Origin: Nitrospirales bacterium
GTDB taxonomy: Bacteria > Nitrospirota > Nitrospiria > Nitrospirales > UBA8639
Length of the DNA stretch: 5,259 bases
Assembly: GCA_021604265.1 (NCBI GenBank)
Contig: BQIY01000208.1
Coordinates: 1 to 5,259 of the forward strand
Direction: 5' to 3'
The notes beneath the pieces were generated by a model that worked only from the letters and a program-made list of their open reading frames with translations, did not search any database and had not been told where the DNA came from. The stretch's first letter is position 1. Each line of letters starts with the position of its first letter. Shown here one piece after another: positions 1 through 5,259 of the stretch. Position numbers and translations under genes: made by a program.

Positions 1-483
1 CAACATTTTGGCGACATGATTCAAGTCAAACGGCCAGGCGTAGTTTAGTTTCACGCCTGGATGTTTCGTTCTAAGTTCTTCCATTTCCTCTGGAATTTCA
101 AATTCCGAATGCGAGCCACCTGGTGTAAACATGGTCGAGACAACCGTAATATGTTTGGCACCCTTGGTAATGAGGTCTTCTACGGCTTCCGAGAGAGTCG
201 GACCACAGAATTCATTGTACGCCACTGAAAATTGGGTGCCGTTCAACATGGGTTGCATGTGACTGGCAAGTGACTCAAGTCCTGCTTGATATGGATCAGT
301 GTCGGGTGTGCGGGGCCAGGTTCGAATGTTTGTATCAAGTTCATATTCCTCTTTGGACATCGGTTGTCCTGCCGCTCGCCGTTGAGCTTCTAAACGTTTT
401 AACTTTGAGACAAGATCAGCCGGGTAGTCTTTAGGGATTCCCCCATGACCGACCAAAATGACACCATATTCTTTCGAATTCAT
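1..483 (-). CDS. CbiX/SirB-like chelatase family protein, N-terminal part (3' end beyond window)
   Basis: This frame is open from an ATG at 483 to the left edge (161 residues), so the C-terminus is missing. The start is set by a strong AGGAG (491-495) seven bases upstream. The protein begins with a beta strand and VGHGG (residues 11-15), with His13 at the place of the first metal-site histidine of class II chelatases. GGSHSEFEIP (residues 122-131, His125) matches the second histidine motif, GxHxxxDIP, with Glu for Asp. Family members insert Co2+, Ni2+ or Fe2+ into sirohydrochlorin or a related tetrapyrrole in the cytoplasm. Between the motifs lies a charged segment (about residues 20-65, with RTWPRTPDTDP) that is longer than in minimal CbiX proteins, so the substrate may differ. 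The gene follows the B12-binding regulator by 14 nt and is probably co-transcribed with it. Family assignment is good; the metal and substrate are unknown. Confidence 0.82.
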   Translation of the reverse strand, partial: MNSKEYGVILVGHGGIPKDYPADLVSKLKRLEAQRRAAGQPMSKEEYELDTNIRTWPRTPDTDPYQAGLESLASHMQPMLNGTQFSVAYNEFCGPTLSEAVEDLITKGAKHITVVSTMFTPGGSHSEFEIPEEMEELRTKHPGVKLNYAWPFDLNHVAKML

Positions 484-490
484 TGTCAAA

Positions 491-495
491 CTCCT
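491..495 (-). promoter_or_regulatory. Shine-Dalgarno of the CbiX-like gene
   Basis: The minus strand reads TAAAAAGGAGTTTGACAATG. AGGAG lies seven bases before the ATG at 483, and the run begins at the stop codon of the upstream regulator gene. It is one of the strongest ribosome sites in the window, so the chelatase can be translated independently of coupling. The TTGACA in the spacer looks like a -35 hexamer, but it lies too close to the start codon to act as one for this gene. Confidence 0.75.
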
Positions 496-497
496 TT

Positions 498-1448
498 TTA
501 GCTATTGAGATGTTGTTGCGATACAAGAGGATGTGAAGAATAAGAAGGTCTTAACGATTGTAATTGATGAACGTGTTCCACATAAATAATGCCATGTTCT
601 TCCAGGATCTCGCGAAACTTGATCGCTCCTCGTCCTCCAATAATAGCTGGACAGAGGGGTAACAGTTTCTTTTTGATGTGACGGATGAGTTGATTCATTT
701 CTTTTGGTGATTGTTCAAGCAGTGTTGACAGAATGACTAGTTTACCTTGCCGGCGTTGGCAGGCCAAGCGGATAAGGTCGATATCTGAATTGACGCCTAA
801 ATAGACAGAGTTCCAGCCATTGTTCTGAAGAAGCAATGCCGTGGTCATGGCTCCTATTTCGTGAAAATTATGAGGCGCACAGGCAATGATCGCGGTTGGA
901 TTTTTTGTGAGGCTGCTCTTTCGCAGAGTGTTGGCTAAATGATGGCGAATGGTTTGCGTGACGAGATGTTCACTCGTCATGCAAAGCTGGCCTTGATGCC
1001 ATAATTCACCGATTGTTCGTAATGTTGGAAAGAGTACGCGATAGAGAGCGTCTTTCAGGCCAAGTTGATTGACTAACGTGTGAATGGCTGACTCGGTTGT
1101 GGCTCGATCTAAGCGACGAGCGGACAGAAGGATGGTGAGGGCGCTGGGTTGAAATTCTGGAGGTAGCGACGGGCAGTCAATGAGACATTCATTCATGATC
1201 TGTCGAAGTTGCATTCTGCCGATGTGAGCCAATTCTCCAATCGTATGTCCCTTGCTCATTTGCCATTGTAGATATAAAAGCAATTGAATGTCTTCTTCAT
1301 CGTACTGGCGGTATCCATTTGGTTCACGAAGTGGGGTGAGGAGGAGATATCGTTCTTCCCACTTTCGAATCACATGCGTACTGAGTCCCGTGATATTCGC
1401 GACCGTCTTAATACGATAACCTGGTGAATGTAGAATGGTGTTAGACAT
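498..1448 (-). CDS. MerR-family B12-binding photoreceptor-type transcriptional regulator (CarH/LitR-like)
   Basis: A 316-residue protein with the CarH/LitR layout. Residues 11-80 form a MerR winged helix-turn-helix (KTVANITGLSTHVIRKWEERY, with the wing around PNGYRQY). Residues about 100-180 form the helical cap of a cobalamin-binding module. Residues about 184-295 form the Rossmann-like B12 domain, including YLG (216-218) and IIGGRGA (269-275). Trp150, Glu160 and His161 make an exact W-x9-EH motif, which in CarH packs against the adenosyl group of AdoCbl. The lower-ligand region reads NFHEIG (194-199), so His196 is kept but the usual first Glu of ExHxxG is Asn. Known relatives repress in the dark as AdoCbl-bound tetramers and release DNA on illumination. 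The ATG overlaps the end of the upstream gene by 8 nt (ATGTCTAA) and has only a weak purine-rich leader, implying translational coupling. Control of this photolyase cluster and of itself is inferred; no operator was identified with confidence. Confidence 0.9.
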   Translation of the reverse strand: MSNTILHSPGYRIKTVANITGLSTHVIRKWEERYLLLTPLREPNGYRQYDEEDIQLLLYLQWQMSKGHTIGELAHIGRMQLRQIMNECLIDCPSLPPEFQPSALTILLSARRLDRATTESAIHTLVNQLGLKDALYRVLFPTLRTIGELWHQGQLCMTSEHLVTQTIRHHLANTLRKSSLTKNPTAIIACAPHNFHEIGAMTTALLLQNNGWNSVYLGVNSDIDLIRLACQRRQGKLVILSTLLEQSPKEMNQLIRHIKKKLLPLCPAIIGGRGAIKFREILEEHGIIYVEHVHQLQSLRPSYSSHPLVSQQHLNS

Positions 1449-2448
1449 GATTTCTTAACATCAACTCTTTCGGGTGTGGATGAAGATACACCTGATTAGC
1501 CAGGTAGGGAATATCGAAGACGCGAACGTAATGACTCATCAACGTCAGCGGGACAGCCAGTGGGGTCAATTGCCGGTGATAGTCAGCAATGACTTCTTGT
1601 AATTCCTGTTTCTCGACACGACTCAATTGCTTTTTGAAATGGCCGAGAAGATGCTGGAGCACATTCACGTGCTTCCGGACTGTCGCCTTCACCTTCAAAG
1701 CTTCCATAAACGTGGCGCGATAGGCCAAGGCTAATTGCTTCGGTGTGTACGACTTTGCTGTGGCTACGAGATGCCCAAGCTCCTGATAGTGCGGACGACT
1801 ATGGGCTAGCAACAGATATTTGTGGTGTGTATGGAACTGAACGATAGCCCCTTTGGTCAGGCCCTGTTCGGATAGCGTGTTCCAACGATGAGAGCAGAAC
1901 ACCCGTTCGATAAAATTTTCTCGAATCGCCGTGTCGTGCAATCGGCCTTCATCTTCAATCGGAATGGCGGGGAGTGCCTGTTGAAAGGCCTTGGCGAATA
2001 GGCCAACTCCGTTCGAACTTGGGATGCCATTGCGGTTGTAGAGACGAACACGTTGAATGCCACAACTTGGAGAGTTTTTCTTAAAGATGAATCCATCAAG
2101 ACGCAACAAGCTAAGTTCGCGAACTTTTTTAGCTGAGAAACGCTGCATGAGAGCGGTGTGGTCGTTCTTGGTCTTAATGGTCACCAGTCTGGGTTTGTCT
2201 GGAGATCCCACCAAGCGCATAGCTTCTCTCGGGGTTCCAAGTCCCGCTTCGACTTCGGGGCAGATCGGAACCCATTCCACGCAAGGAGACAACGTTGTTG
2301 TCAAAAAGGGGTCACGTTTATGCCCTCCGTCGTAACGAACCTGTTCGCCGAGTAAACATTGACTGATTCCAAGTCGCGGGACTGTATGACTGTTGCCTTG
2401 AGCGGCATCAAGATTGTGTGTTTCCTTGCGTCGATCGGGTGTGGTCAT
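1441..2448 (-). CDS. DUF523-DUF1722 fusion protein (TudS-like domain plus YbgA-like domain)
   Basis: A 335-residue two-domain cytoplasmic protein. The DUF523 part (about residues 25-165) has SQCLLG with Cys31, VRYDGGHK (37-43), CPEVEAGLGTPREAMRL with Cys63, and KKNSPSCG (123-130) with Cys129. These three conserved cysteines match the iron-sulfur cluster ligands of TudS-type thiouracil desulfidases. The DUF1722 part (about 200-330) has HHKYLLLAHS, HVNVLQHLLGHFK and the C-terminal YLANQVYLHPHPKEL typical of YbgA. The combined architecture is common, often beside photolyase genes, but its cellular role is not established. The ATG shares four bases (ATGA) with the photolyase stop codon, and a GGGAG (2459-2463) sits 10 nt upstream, so it is coupled to photolyase translation. 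The leader before the first strand is about 24 residues, slightly long; the coupling still favours this start. A desulfidase or base-repair activity is inference only. Confidence 0.9.
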   Translation of the reverse strand: MTTPDRRKETHNLDAAQGNSHTVPRLGISQCLLGEQVRYDGGHKRDPFLTTTLSPCVEWVPICPEVEAGLGTPREAMRLVGSPDKPRLVTIKTKNDHTALMQRFSAKKVRELSLLRLDGFIFKKNSPSCGIQRVRLYNRNGIPSSNGVGLFAKAFQQALPAIPIEDEGRLHDTAIRENFIERVFCSHRWNTLSEQGLTKGAIVQFHTHHKYLLLAHSRPHYQELGHLVATAKSYTPKQLALAYRATFMEALKVKATVRKHVNVLQHLLGHFKKQLSRVEKQELQEVIADYHRQLTPLAVPLTLMSHYVRVFDIPYLANQVYLHPHPKELMLRNHV

Positions 2449-3917
2449 AACGGCGATGCTCCCGGCCCATGTTTTTTGAGCGCGGCAAAGGCTGCCAATG
2501 CGCGTTGACGAGCCTTATGATGATCGACGATTGGATAGGGATAGGTCGTGCCAAGTGTGATGCCATGCTCGGCTAACAGGAGGGGAGGCGCCTCCCAGGG
2601 TTTGTGAATCCAGGGGACCGGAAGTTTGGCAAGCTCAGGAATCCAATGGCTCACATACTCGCCAGCCGGATCAAATTTTAAGCCTTGCGTAATGGGGTAA
2701 AAAATTCTGAAGTACGGAGCCGCATCGGCCCCGCACCCGGCGACCCATTGCCATCCCATCGTGTTGTTGGCAAGGTCAGCATCGACGAGGGTATCCCAAA
2801 ACCATTCAGCTCCGCGTTGCCAGGGCAGGAGTAGATGTTTCGTTAAGAAAGACGCGACGACCATGCGGACACGGTTATGCATCCATCCGGTTTTCCAGAG
2901 TTGACGCATGCCGGCATCGACGAATGGATAGCCGGTGACGCCTCGTTGCCAATTTCGTAATGCCGTAGGATTGCTCTCCCATTTAAATGTTGCGAATTTT
3001 TCTCGCAATGGTTGCAGAGGTGTGTGTGGGTAGTGATAGAGAAGGTGGTAAGAAAAATCTCTCCACGCGAGTTGTCGCAGTACGGCTGTGGTTCCACGGT
3101 GAAATGGTTTTCGTTGATCAGAGACAAGACGGTTGCTGAGGTGACTCCAGACTTGTTGAGGGCTCACCTCTCCGAAATGGAGGTGCGGGGAGAGCTGAGA
3201 TGTGTGGTCCCGGTCTGGACGGTCGTGGTCTTGTTCATAGGCAATACATCGTGAGGTGACGAATCGTTTGAATTGTTTGAGTGCGCCAGCTTCACCGGGT
3301 GTCCATGCCGCTCGAATACCGTTTGCCCAATCAATTGTGGGTTCGAGACCCAATTGCTTGAGCGGGATTGAATCTAGTTGTGCCTTGGGAGTTGGCAGGT
3401 CTACGGGAAGCGAGGTTGTTGTGGTCTTGATGGTTTCTGAAAGGTAGCGTTTCCAGAATGGCGTAAACACTTGATACGGGCGTCCCGAATTATTGGTGAA
3501 GTCTTCCGGGTCAATTAGGAGGGAACCATTGTATTCGTGTGTGGTCACATGTATTGCCCGTAAGGCTTCGCGAATCTGAAGGTCTTCCGATCTTCTGTGA
3601 GGTTCATAGCACCGATTCCAATAGACATGAGTGGCATGAGTGTCTTGTATGAGCGCTTGCAGGGCCGCCAGGCTGTTGCCTTGGCGAATCACCAGGCCAT
3701 GGTTTCTTTCTCTGAGTTGAGCTTCCAGAGCGCTTAGGGATTGATGAAGCCACCATCGGCTTGCACCACCCATTGACCATGGGTAGTGGTCATCTTCTGA
3801 GAAGATGTAGACAAACACAATGGGCAATCGGCTCTGAAGGGCGGACAGCAAGGCCGGGTTGTGTTTGAGTCGCAAGTCTTGTCGAAACCACATGATGGCG
3901 ACGGGCGTATGCTTCAT
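2445..3917 (-). CDS. phrB: Class I cyclobutane pyrimidine dimer photolyase
   Basis: A 490-residue flavoprotein that uses blue or near-UV light to split cyclobutane pyrimidine dimers in DNA. The N-terminal Rossmann antenna domain starts with IMWFRQDLRL (8-17). The helical FAD-binding domain covers about residues 205-480 and contains TGYPFVDAGMRQLWKTGWMHNR (328-349), DADLANN (379-385) and AAPYFRIF (399-406). Aligned on the E. coli enzyme, Trp389, Trp366 and Trp313 correspond to the electron-transfer triad W382, W359 and W306, and Asn385 to the FAD N5-contacting N378. Length and motifs are full, with no sign of damage. These features favour a DNA-repair photolyase over a cryptochrome; the antenna cofactor cannot be told from sequence alone. 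The ATG at 3917 has a modest AGGA 10 nt upstream. The 3' end overlaps the DUF523-DUF1722 gene by ATGA, and the CarH-like regulator downstream suggests light-induced expression. Confidence 0.95.
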   Translation of the reverse strand: MKHTPVAIMWFRQDLRLKHNPALLSALQSRLPIVFVYIFSEDDHYPWSMGGASRWWLHQSLSALEAQLRERNHGLVIRQGNSLAALQALIQDTHATHVYWNRCYEPHRRSEDLQIREALRAIHVTTHEYNGSLLIDPEDFTNNSGRPYQVFTPFWKRYLSETIKTTTTSLPVDLPTPKAQLDSIPLKQLGLEPTIDWANGIRAAWTPGEAGALKQFKRFVTSRCIAYEQDHDRPDRDHTSQLSPHLHFGEVSPQQVWSHLSNRLVSDQRKPFHRGTTAVLRQLAWRDFSYHLLYHYPHTPLQPLREKFATFKWESNPTALRNWQRGVTGYPFVDAGMRQLWKTGWMHNRVRMVVASFLTKHLLLPWQRGAEWFWDTLVDADLANNTMGWQWVAGCGADAAPYFRIFYPITQGLKFDPAGEYVSHWIPELAKLPVPWIHKPWEAPPLLLAEHGITLGTTYPYPIVDHHKARQRALAAFAALKKHGPGASPL

Positions 3918-3973
3918 GATTTCTTCATCCTGAAAACATCGTTCATGCTACCTGAAAGTCTTGAATAGACGTG

Positions 3974-4408
3974 TCAGGTCTTTTGATGCTCCATGAGCTT
4001 GTCCTCTGATATGCGAGCGATGGACACGTCTCGAAGACCTTGTTCTCCCTTGACCTGGATTTTGACGGATTTGCCCACTTCTCCGCGGATCATTGCGACG
4101 ACTTCTTGATACGTTTTACCAGTGAGAGGCTGTCCGTCTACCTGAAGGATTTCATCGCCATGGGCCAGTCCGGCCTTCGCGGCAGGTCCCTCTGGATGGA
4201 TGGCGCGCACATAGAGTGTGGCTGGATCACCGACGCGATGAGCCGAGATATGCAGGGCAACGCCGATAATGCCTTTTGGTAAGTCTGTCTGACGATATCC
4301 TTCATGTGGATTGGCTGATGGATGAGGCGTGTGTCCACTATCAGCGAGTACGAGTGACGTTCCTGAAATGCTGAGTGAGATGCAGATGAGCAAGAGAAGT
4401 GTTCGCAT
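3974..4408 (-). CDS. Exported small PDZ-domain protein
   Basis: A 144-residue protein with an N-terminal signal peptide: MR, then a hydrophobic core through about residue 20, with likely signal peptidase I cleavage after LVLA (Ala22). The mature part starts with a His/Pro-rich linker and then one PDZ domain (about residues 46-130), containing GVALHI, PAAKAGLAHGDEILQVDG and the TYQEVVAMIRG helix. No protease, lipobox or other catalytic domain is present, so it probably binds peptide C-termini in the periplasm as an adaptor or scaffold. An upstream in-frame ATG at 4477 would add 23 polar residues ahead of the signal peptide. The ATG at 4408 is preferred because AGGA lies seven bases upstream and the signal peptide then starts properly. 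It sits between the DUF4149 gene (70 nt) and the photolyase gene (56 nt). Its partner and role in the cluster are unknown. Confidence 0.85.
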   Translation of the reverse strand: MRTLLLLICISLSISGTSLVLADSGHTPHPSANPHEGYRQTDLPKGIIGVALHISAHRVGDPATLYVRAIHPEGPAAKAGLAHGDEILQVDGQPLTGKTYQEVVAMIRGEVGKSVKIQVKGEQGLRDVSIARISEDKLMEHQKT

Positions 4409-4415
4409 GCTATGA

Positions 4416-4419
4416 TCCT
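4416..4419 (-). promoter_or_regulatory. Shine-Dalgarno that decides the PDZ protein start
   Basis: The minus strand reads AAAGGATCATAGCATG, placing AGGA seven bases before the ATG at 4408. The longer in-frame ATG at 4477 has no comparable site, which supports the shorter protein beginning with its signal peptide. Confidence 0.65.
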
Positions 4420-4478
4420 TTCTTCGTGACAGCGTTGAGGTGTATGTGACGAATCTGATGCGACCGGTAATATTCACC

Positions 4479-4943
4479 CTAGACTAATCCAATGAGGCAG
4501 AGACCCATCACGAGCACTGCACTGTTGAGCTGAACGGAGAGGCGATGAAGTGAATCCCTCTTTTTCTCCATGAATGGGGTCGTGAACCCTCGCTTTTTAT
4601 TTGCAGTCAGTGTGTCACTCAGCTCATTGATCTGAGGAGTCAGAGGGGTACGGCAATAGTTTTCAATAGCGAGAATGCCGAGCCATAAAGCCGATGAGAC
4701 CAGATCGAAGGGCCCAAAGCCTCGCAGGACGGCCAATGCAGTGATTGTGGCCCACCCCACTGTAGCACTGATCATCCCGAGTGCGTAATATCGCGGAAAG
4801 AGTTGTCGGACGACTCGTGCAAATGAGTCAGGTTCAAGATTGCGTGCAAGAACCGGAGCGGTAACAAATGACAGAAACACGACTTTGCCGACCAATATAG
4901 CGAGTGCCAGTAAATGAACATATGCAAGAGTTTGCTGCATCAT
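4479..4943 (-). CDS. DUF4149 (TMEM205-like) integral membrane protein
   Basis: A 154-residue membrane protein with four predicted hydrophobic segments at about residues 5-28, 51-73, 79-96 and 136-154. Family marks are the FVTAPVLAR end of helix 1, LFPRYYALG at the start of helix 2, RTPLTPQIN after helix 3, and the LHRLSVQLN entry to helix 4. A basic loop (about 115-132) separates helices 3 and 4. DUF4149 proteins are small inner-membrane proteins of unknown biochemical function. ATGs at 4949, 4943 and 4940 are all in frame. AGGAG (4951-4955) is only one base from the first but seven from the second, so 4943 is chosen; using 4949 would add Met-Ala. The gene follows the possible 33-residue frame directly and the epimerase gene closely, so it is probably in the same operon. 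Confidence 0.88.
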   Translation of the reverse strand: MMQQTLAYVHLLALAILVGKVVFLSFVTAPVLARNLEPDSFARVVRQLFPRYYALGMISATVGWATITALAVLRGFGPFDLVSSALWLGILAIENYCRTPLTPQINELSDTLTANKKRGFTTPFMEKKRDSLHRLSVQLNSAVLVMGLCLIGLV

Positions 4944-4950
4944 AGCCATT

Positions 4951-4955
4951 CTCCT
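4951..4955 (-). promoter_or_regulatory. Shine-Dalgarno of the DUF4149 gene, overlapping an upstream stop codon
   Basis: The minus strand reads CAATAAGGAGAATGGCTATG. AGGAG begins within the TAA that closes the possible 33-residue frame and lies seven bases before the ATG at 4943. The ATG at 4949 is only one base away and is unlikely to be used. Ribosomes ending the small frame would stop on this site, allowing coupled re-initiation. Confidence 0.7.
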
Positions 4956-5056
4956 TATTGTCCTTGATTCGCGAGTCGCTTTTTTGCGGCCTGGTAGGCC
5001 TGGTCGAAAGCAGGTAGCTGGCTCATCGGAACATGTTCAATATTATAATGCGTCAT
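4955..5056 (-). CDS. Possible 33-residue small protein between epimerase and DUF4149 genes
   Basis: An open frame begins at an ATG whose A is the last base of the epimerase TGA stop (TGATG) and ends in a TAA that merges with the next gene's ribosome site. It encodes 33 residues, starting MTHYNIEHVP and ending in a charged helix-like stretch (about residues 16-30, AFDQAYQAAKKRL). There is no signal peptide, membrane segment or cysteine. It fills almost exactly the space between two genes in a tight operon, and the overlap arrangement is typical of coupled genes. It has no Shine-Dalgarno of its own, so translation would depend on termination of the epimerase gene. It is too short for composition to prove coding, and I recognise no family. 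It could instead be a chance frame in a spacer, or act as a coupling leader for DUF4149. Confidence 0.5.
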   Translation of the reverse strand: MTHYNIEHVPMSQLPAFDQAYQAAKKRLANQGQ

Positions 5057-5259
5057 CACGATGATTGTTGGGCGAAGAGTGATTGAAGTGAATCTTGAAG
5101 ATGAGGATATCTGAAGGTAAAGCCCTCTTGTGTCAGTTTACGAGGTTCAACGTGTTGGCCTGTTGTCAGCATCTGCGAGAGTTCTCCCAGCAGCGCTTGA
5201 AGGGCAAAGGCGGGGACTGGCAGCCAGGATGGACGGTGTAGAGCCTGGCCCAATTTCTG
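5056..5259 (-). CDS. TIGR01777-family NAD-dependent epimerase (YfcH-like), C-terminal part (5' end beyond window)
   Basis: The last 67 residues of a protein that enters from the right edge. The frame is open to base 5259, so the TTG at 5253 is an internal codon and not the start. The sequence matches the DUF1731 tail of TIGR01777 sugar-epimerase-like proteins: LGQALHRPSWLPVPAFALQALLGE, then LTTGQHVEPRKLTQEGFTFRYP and an ending helix rich in Leu and Gln. Full proteins are about 300 residues, with an N-terminal Rossmann NAD(P)-binding fold that is not visible here. They are extended-SDR proteins of uncertain substrate, often found beside photolyase and light-regulated genes. The stop codon shares a base with the ATG of the next small frame. 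Family assignment is strong even from this fragment. Confidence 0.88.
   Translation of the reverse strand, partial: QKLGQALHRPSWLPVPAFALQALLGELSQMLTTGQHVEPRKLTQEGFTFRYPHLQDSLQSLFAQQSS

Larger units (their letters stand above)
1..5259 (-). other. Probable light-responsive operon (co-directional cluster)
   Basis: Every supported gene is on the same strand, with junctions of -1, +11, +70, +56, -4, -8 and +14 nt in transcription order. The photolyase, DUF523-DUF1722, regulator and chelatase genes are almost certainly one transcript. The upstream epimerase, DUF4149 and PDZ genes probably belong to it, but the 70 and 56 nt gaps leave room for an internal promoter. No terminator hairpin with a T-run was seen in any gap. 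Light control is inferred from the CarH-like regulator and not from a recognised operator; the main promoter probably lies beyond the right edge. Confidence 0.6.

Noticed and set aside
484..490. TTGACA resembling a -35 box before the CbiX-like gene
   Set aside because: It is the spacer between the Shine-Dalgarno and the ATG, so it cannot promote this gene, and no downstream gene start or -10 supports another use.
1857..2099. Minus-strand 80-codon frame
   Set aside because: Out-of-frame shadow of the DUF523-DUF1722 gene with no recognisable features.
2057..2355. Two overlapping plus-strand open frames of 92 and 65 codons
   Set aside because: They lie antisense within the DUF523-DUF1722 gene, across its conserved Cys motifs, and show no recognisable domain or ribosome site.
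2843..3127. Minus-strand 94-codon frame
   Set aside because: It is an alternate frame of the photolyase FAD-binding domain; the real frame carries the conserved motifs.
3012..3447. Plus-strand open frames of 80 and 63 codons
   Set aside because: They are antisense to the central part of the photolyase gene, whose protein matches its family throughout; no independent coding evidence.
4040..4338. Plus-strand 80-codon and minus-strand 66-codon frames
   Set aside because: Both overlap the well-supported PDZ domain coding sequence in other frames and look like by-products of it.
4420..4455. Imperfect inverted repeat TTCGT...ACGAA in the DUF4149-PDZ gap
   Set aside because: Only five pairs before a mismatch, a long loop and no following T-run, so not a credible terminator or operator.
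4409..4477. 23-residue N-terminal extension of the PDZ protein
   Set aside because: It would put a polar, basic stretch ahead of a normal signal peptide and lacks a ribosome site, whereas the inner ATG has AGGA at seven bases.
5029..5038. Perfect 10-bp palindrome GAACATGTTC
   Set aside because: It resembles a LexA half-site pair, but the spacing is two bases instead of the four in GAAC-N4-GTTC, and it lies inside the small frame away from any promoter. Chance is likely.

Overview
All recognisable genes lie on the minus strand, so transcription runs from the right edge (5259) to the left edge (1). In that order they are: the C-terminus of a TIGR01777-type (YfcH-like) NAD-dependent epimerase; a possible 33-residue protein; a DUF4149 membrane protein; an exported single-PDZ protein; a class I CPD photolyase; a DUF523-DUF1722 (TudS/YbgA-like) fusion; a MerR-family B12-binding regulator of the CarH/LitR type; and the first 161 residues of a CbiX/SirB-like chelatase that continues past the left edge.

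Spacing suggests one operon, or a long operon with internal restarts. The photolyase and DUF523-DUF1722 genes overlap by 4 nt (ATGA). The DUF523-DUF1722 and regulator genes overlap by 8 nt (ATGTCTAA). The regulator and chelatase genes are 14 nt apart. The epimerase and the 33-residue frame share one base (TGATG), and that frame ends on the Shine-Dalgarno of the DUF4149 gene. The two larger gaps are 70 nt (DUF4149 to PDZ) and 56 nt (PDZ to photolyase). These are the only internal places where a separate promoter could sit, and neither shows a convincing -35/-10 pair. I saw no intrinsic terminator, tRNA, rRNA, CRISPR array, insertion sequence or attachment site. No gene-free stretch exceeds 70 nt.

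The theme is a light and UV response. The regulator carries the W-x9-EH motif used by CarH photoreceptors to hold adenosylcobalamin, plus the lower-ligand His region. It is translationally coupled to a photolyase that keeps the complete Trp triad. The inferred model is that cobalamin-bound regulator represses the cluster in the dark and light releases it, giving photolyase and accessory proteins. A CbiX-family chelatase directly after a B12-dependent regulator raises the possibility of a tetrapyrrole or cobalamin link.

The organism is a Gram-negative-like bacterium of roughly balanced GC. The CbiX-like protein, DUF4149 and PDZ proteins together recall Nitrospira/Nitrospirota genomes, but this rests on memory of family distribution and is only a weak assignment. 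The individual families are known. The less described parts are the combination, the altered B12-motif residue, and the small coupled reading frame.
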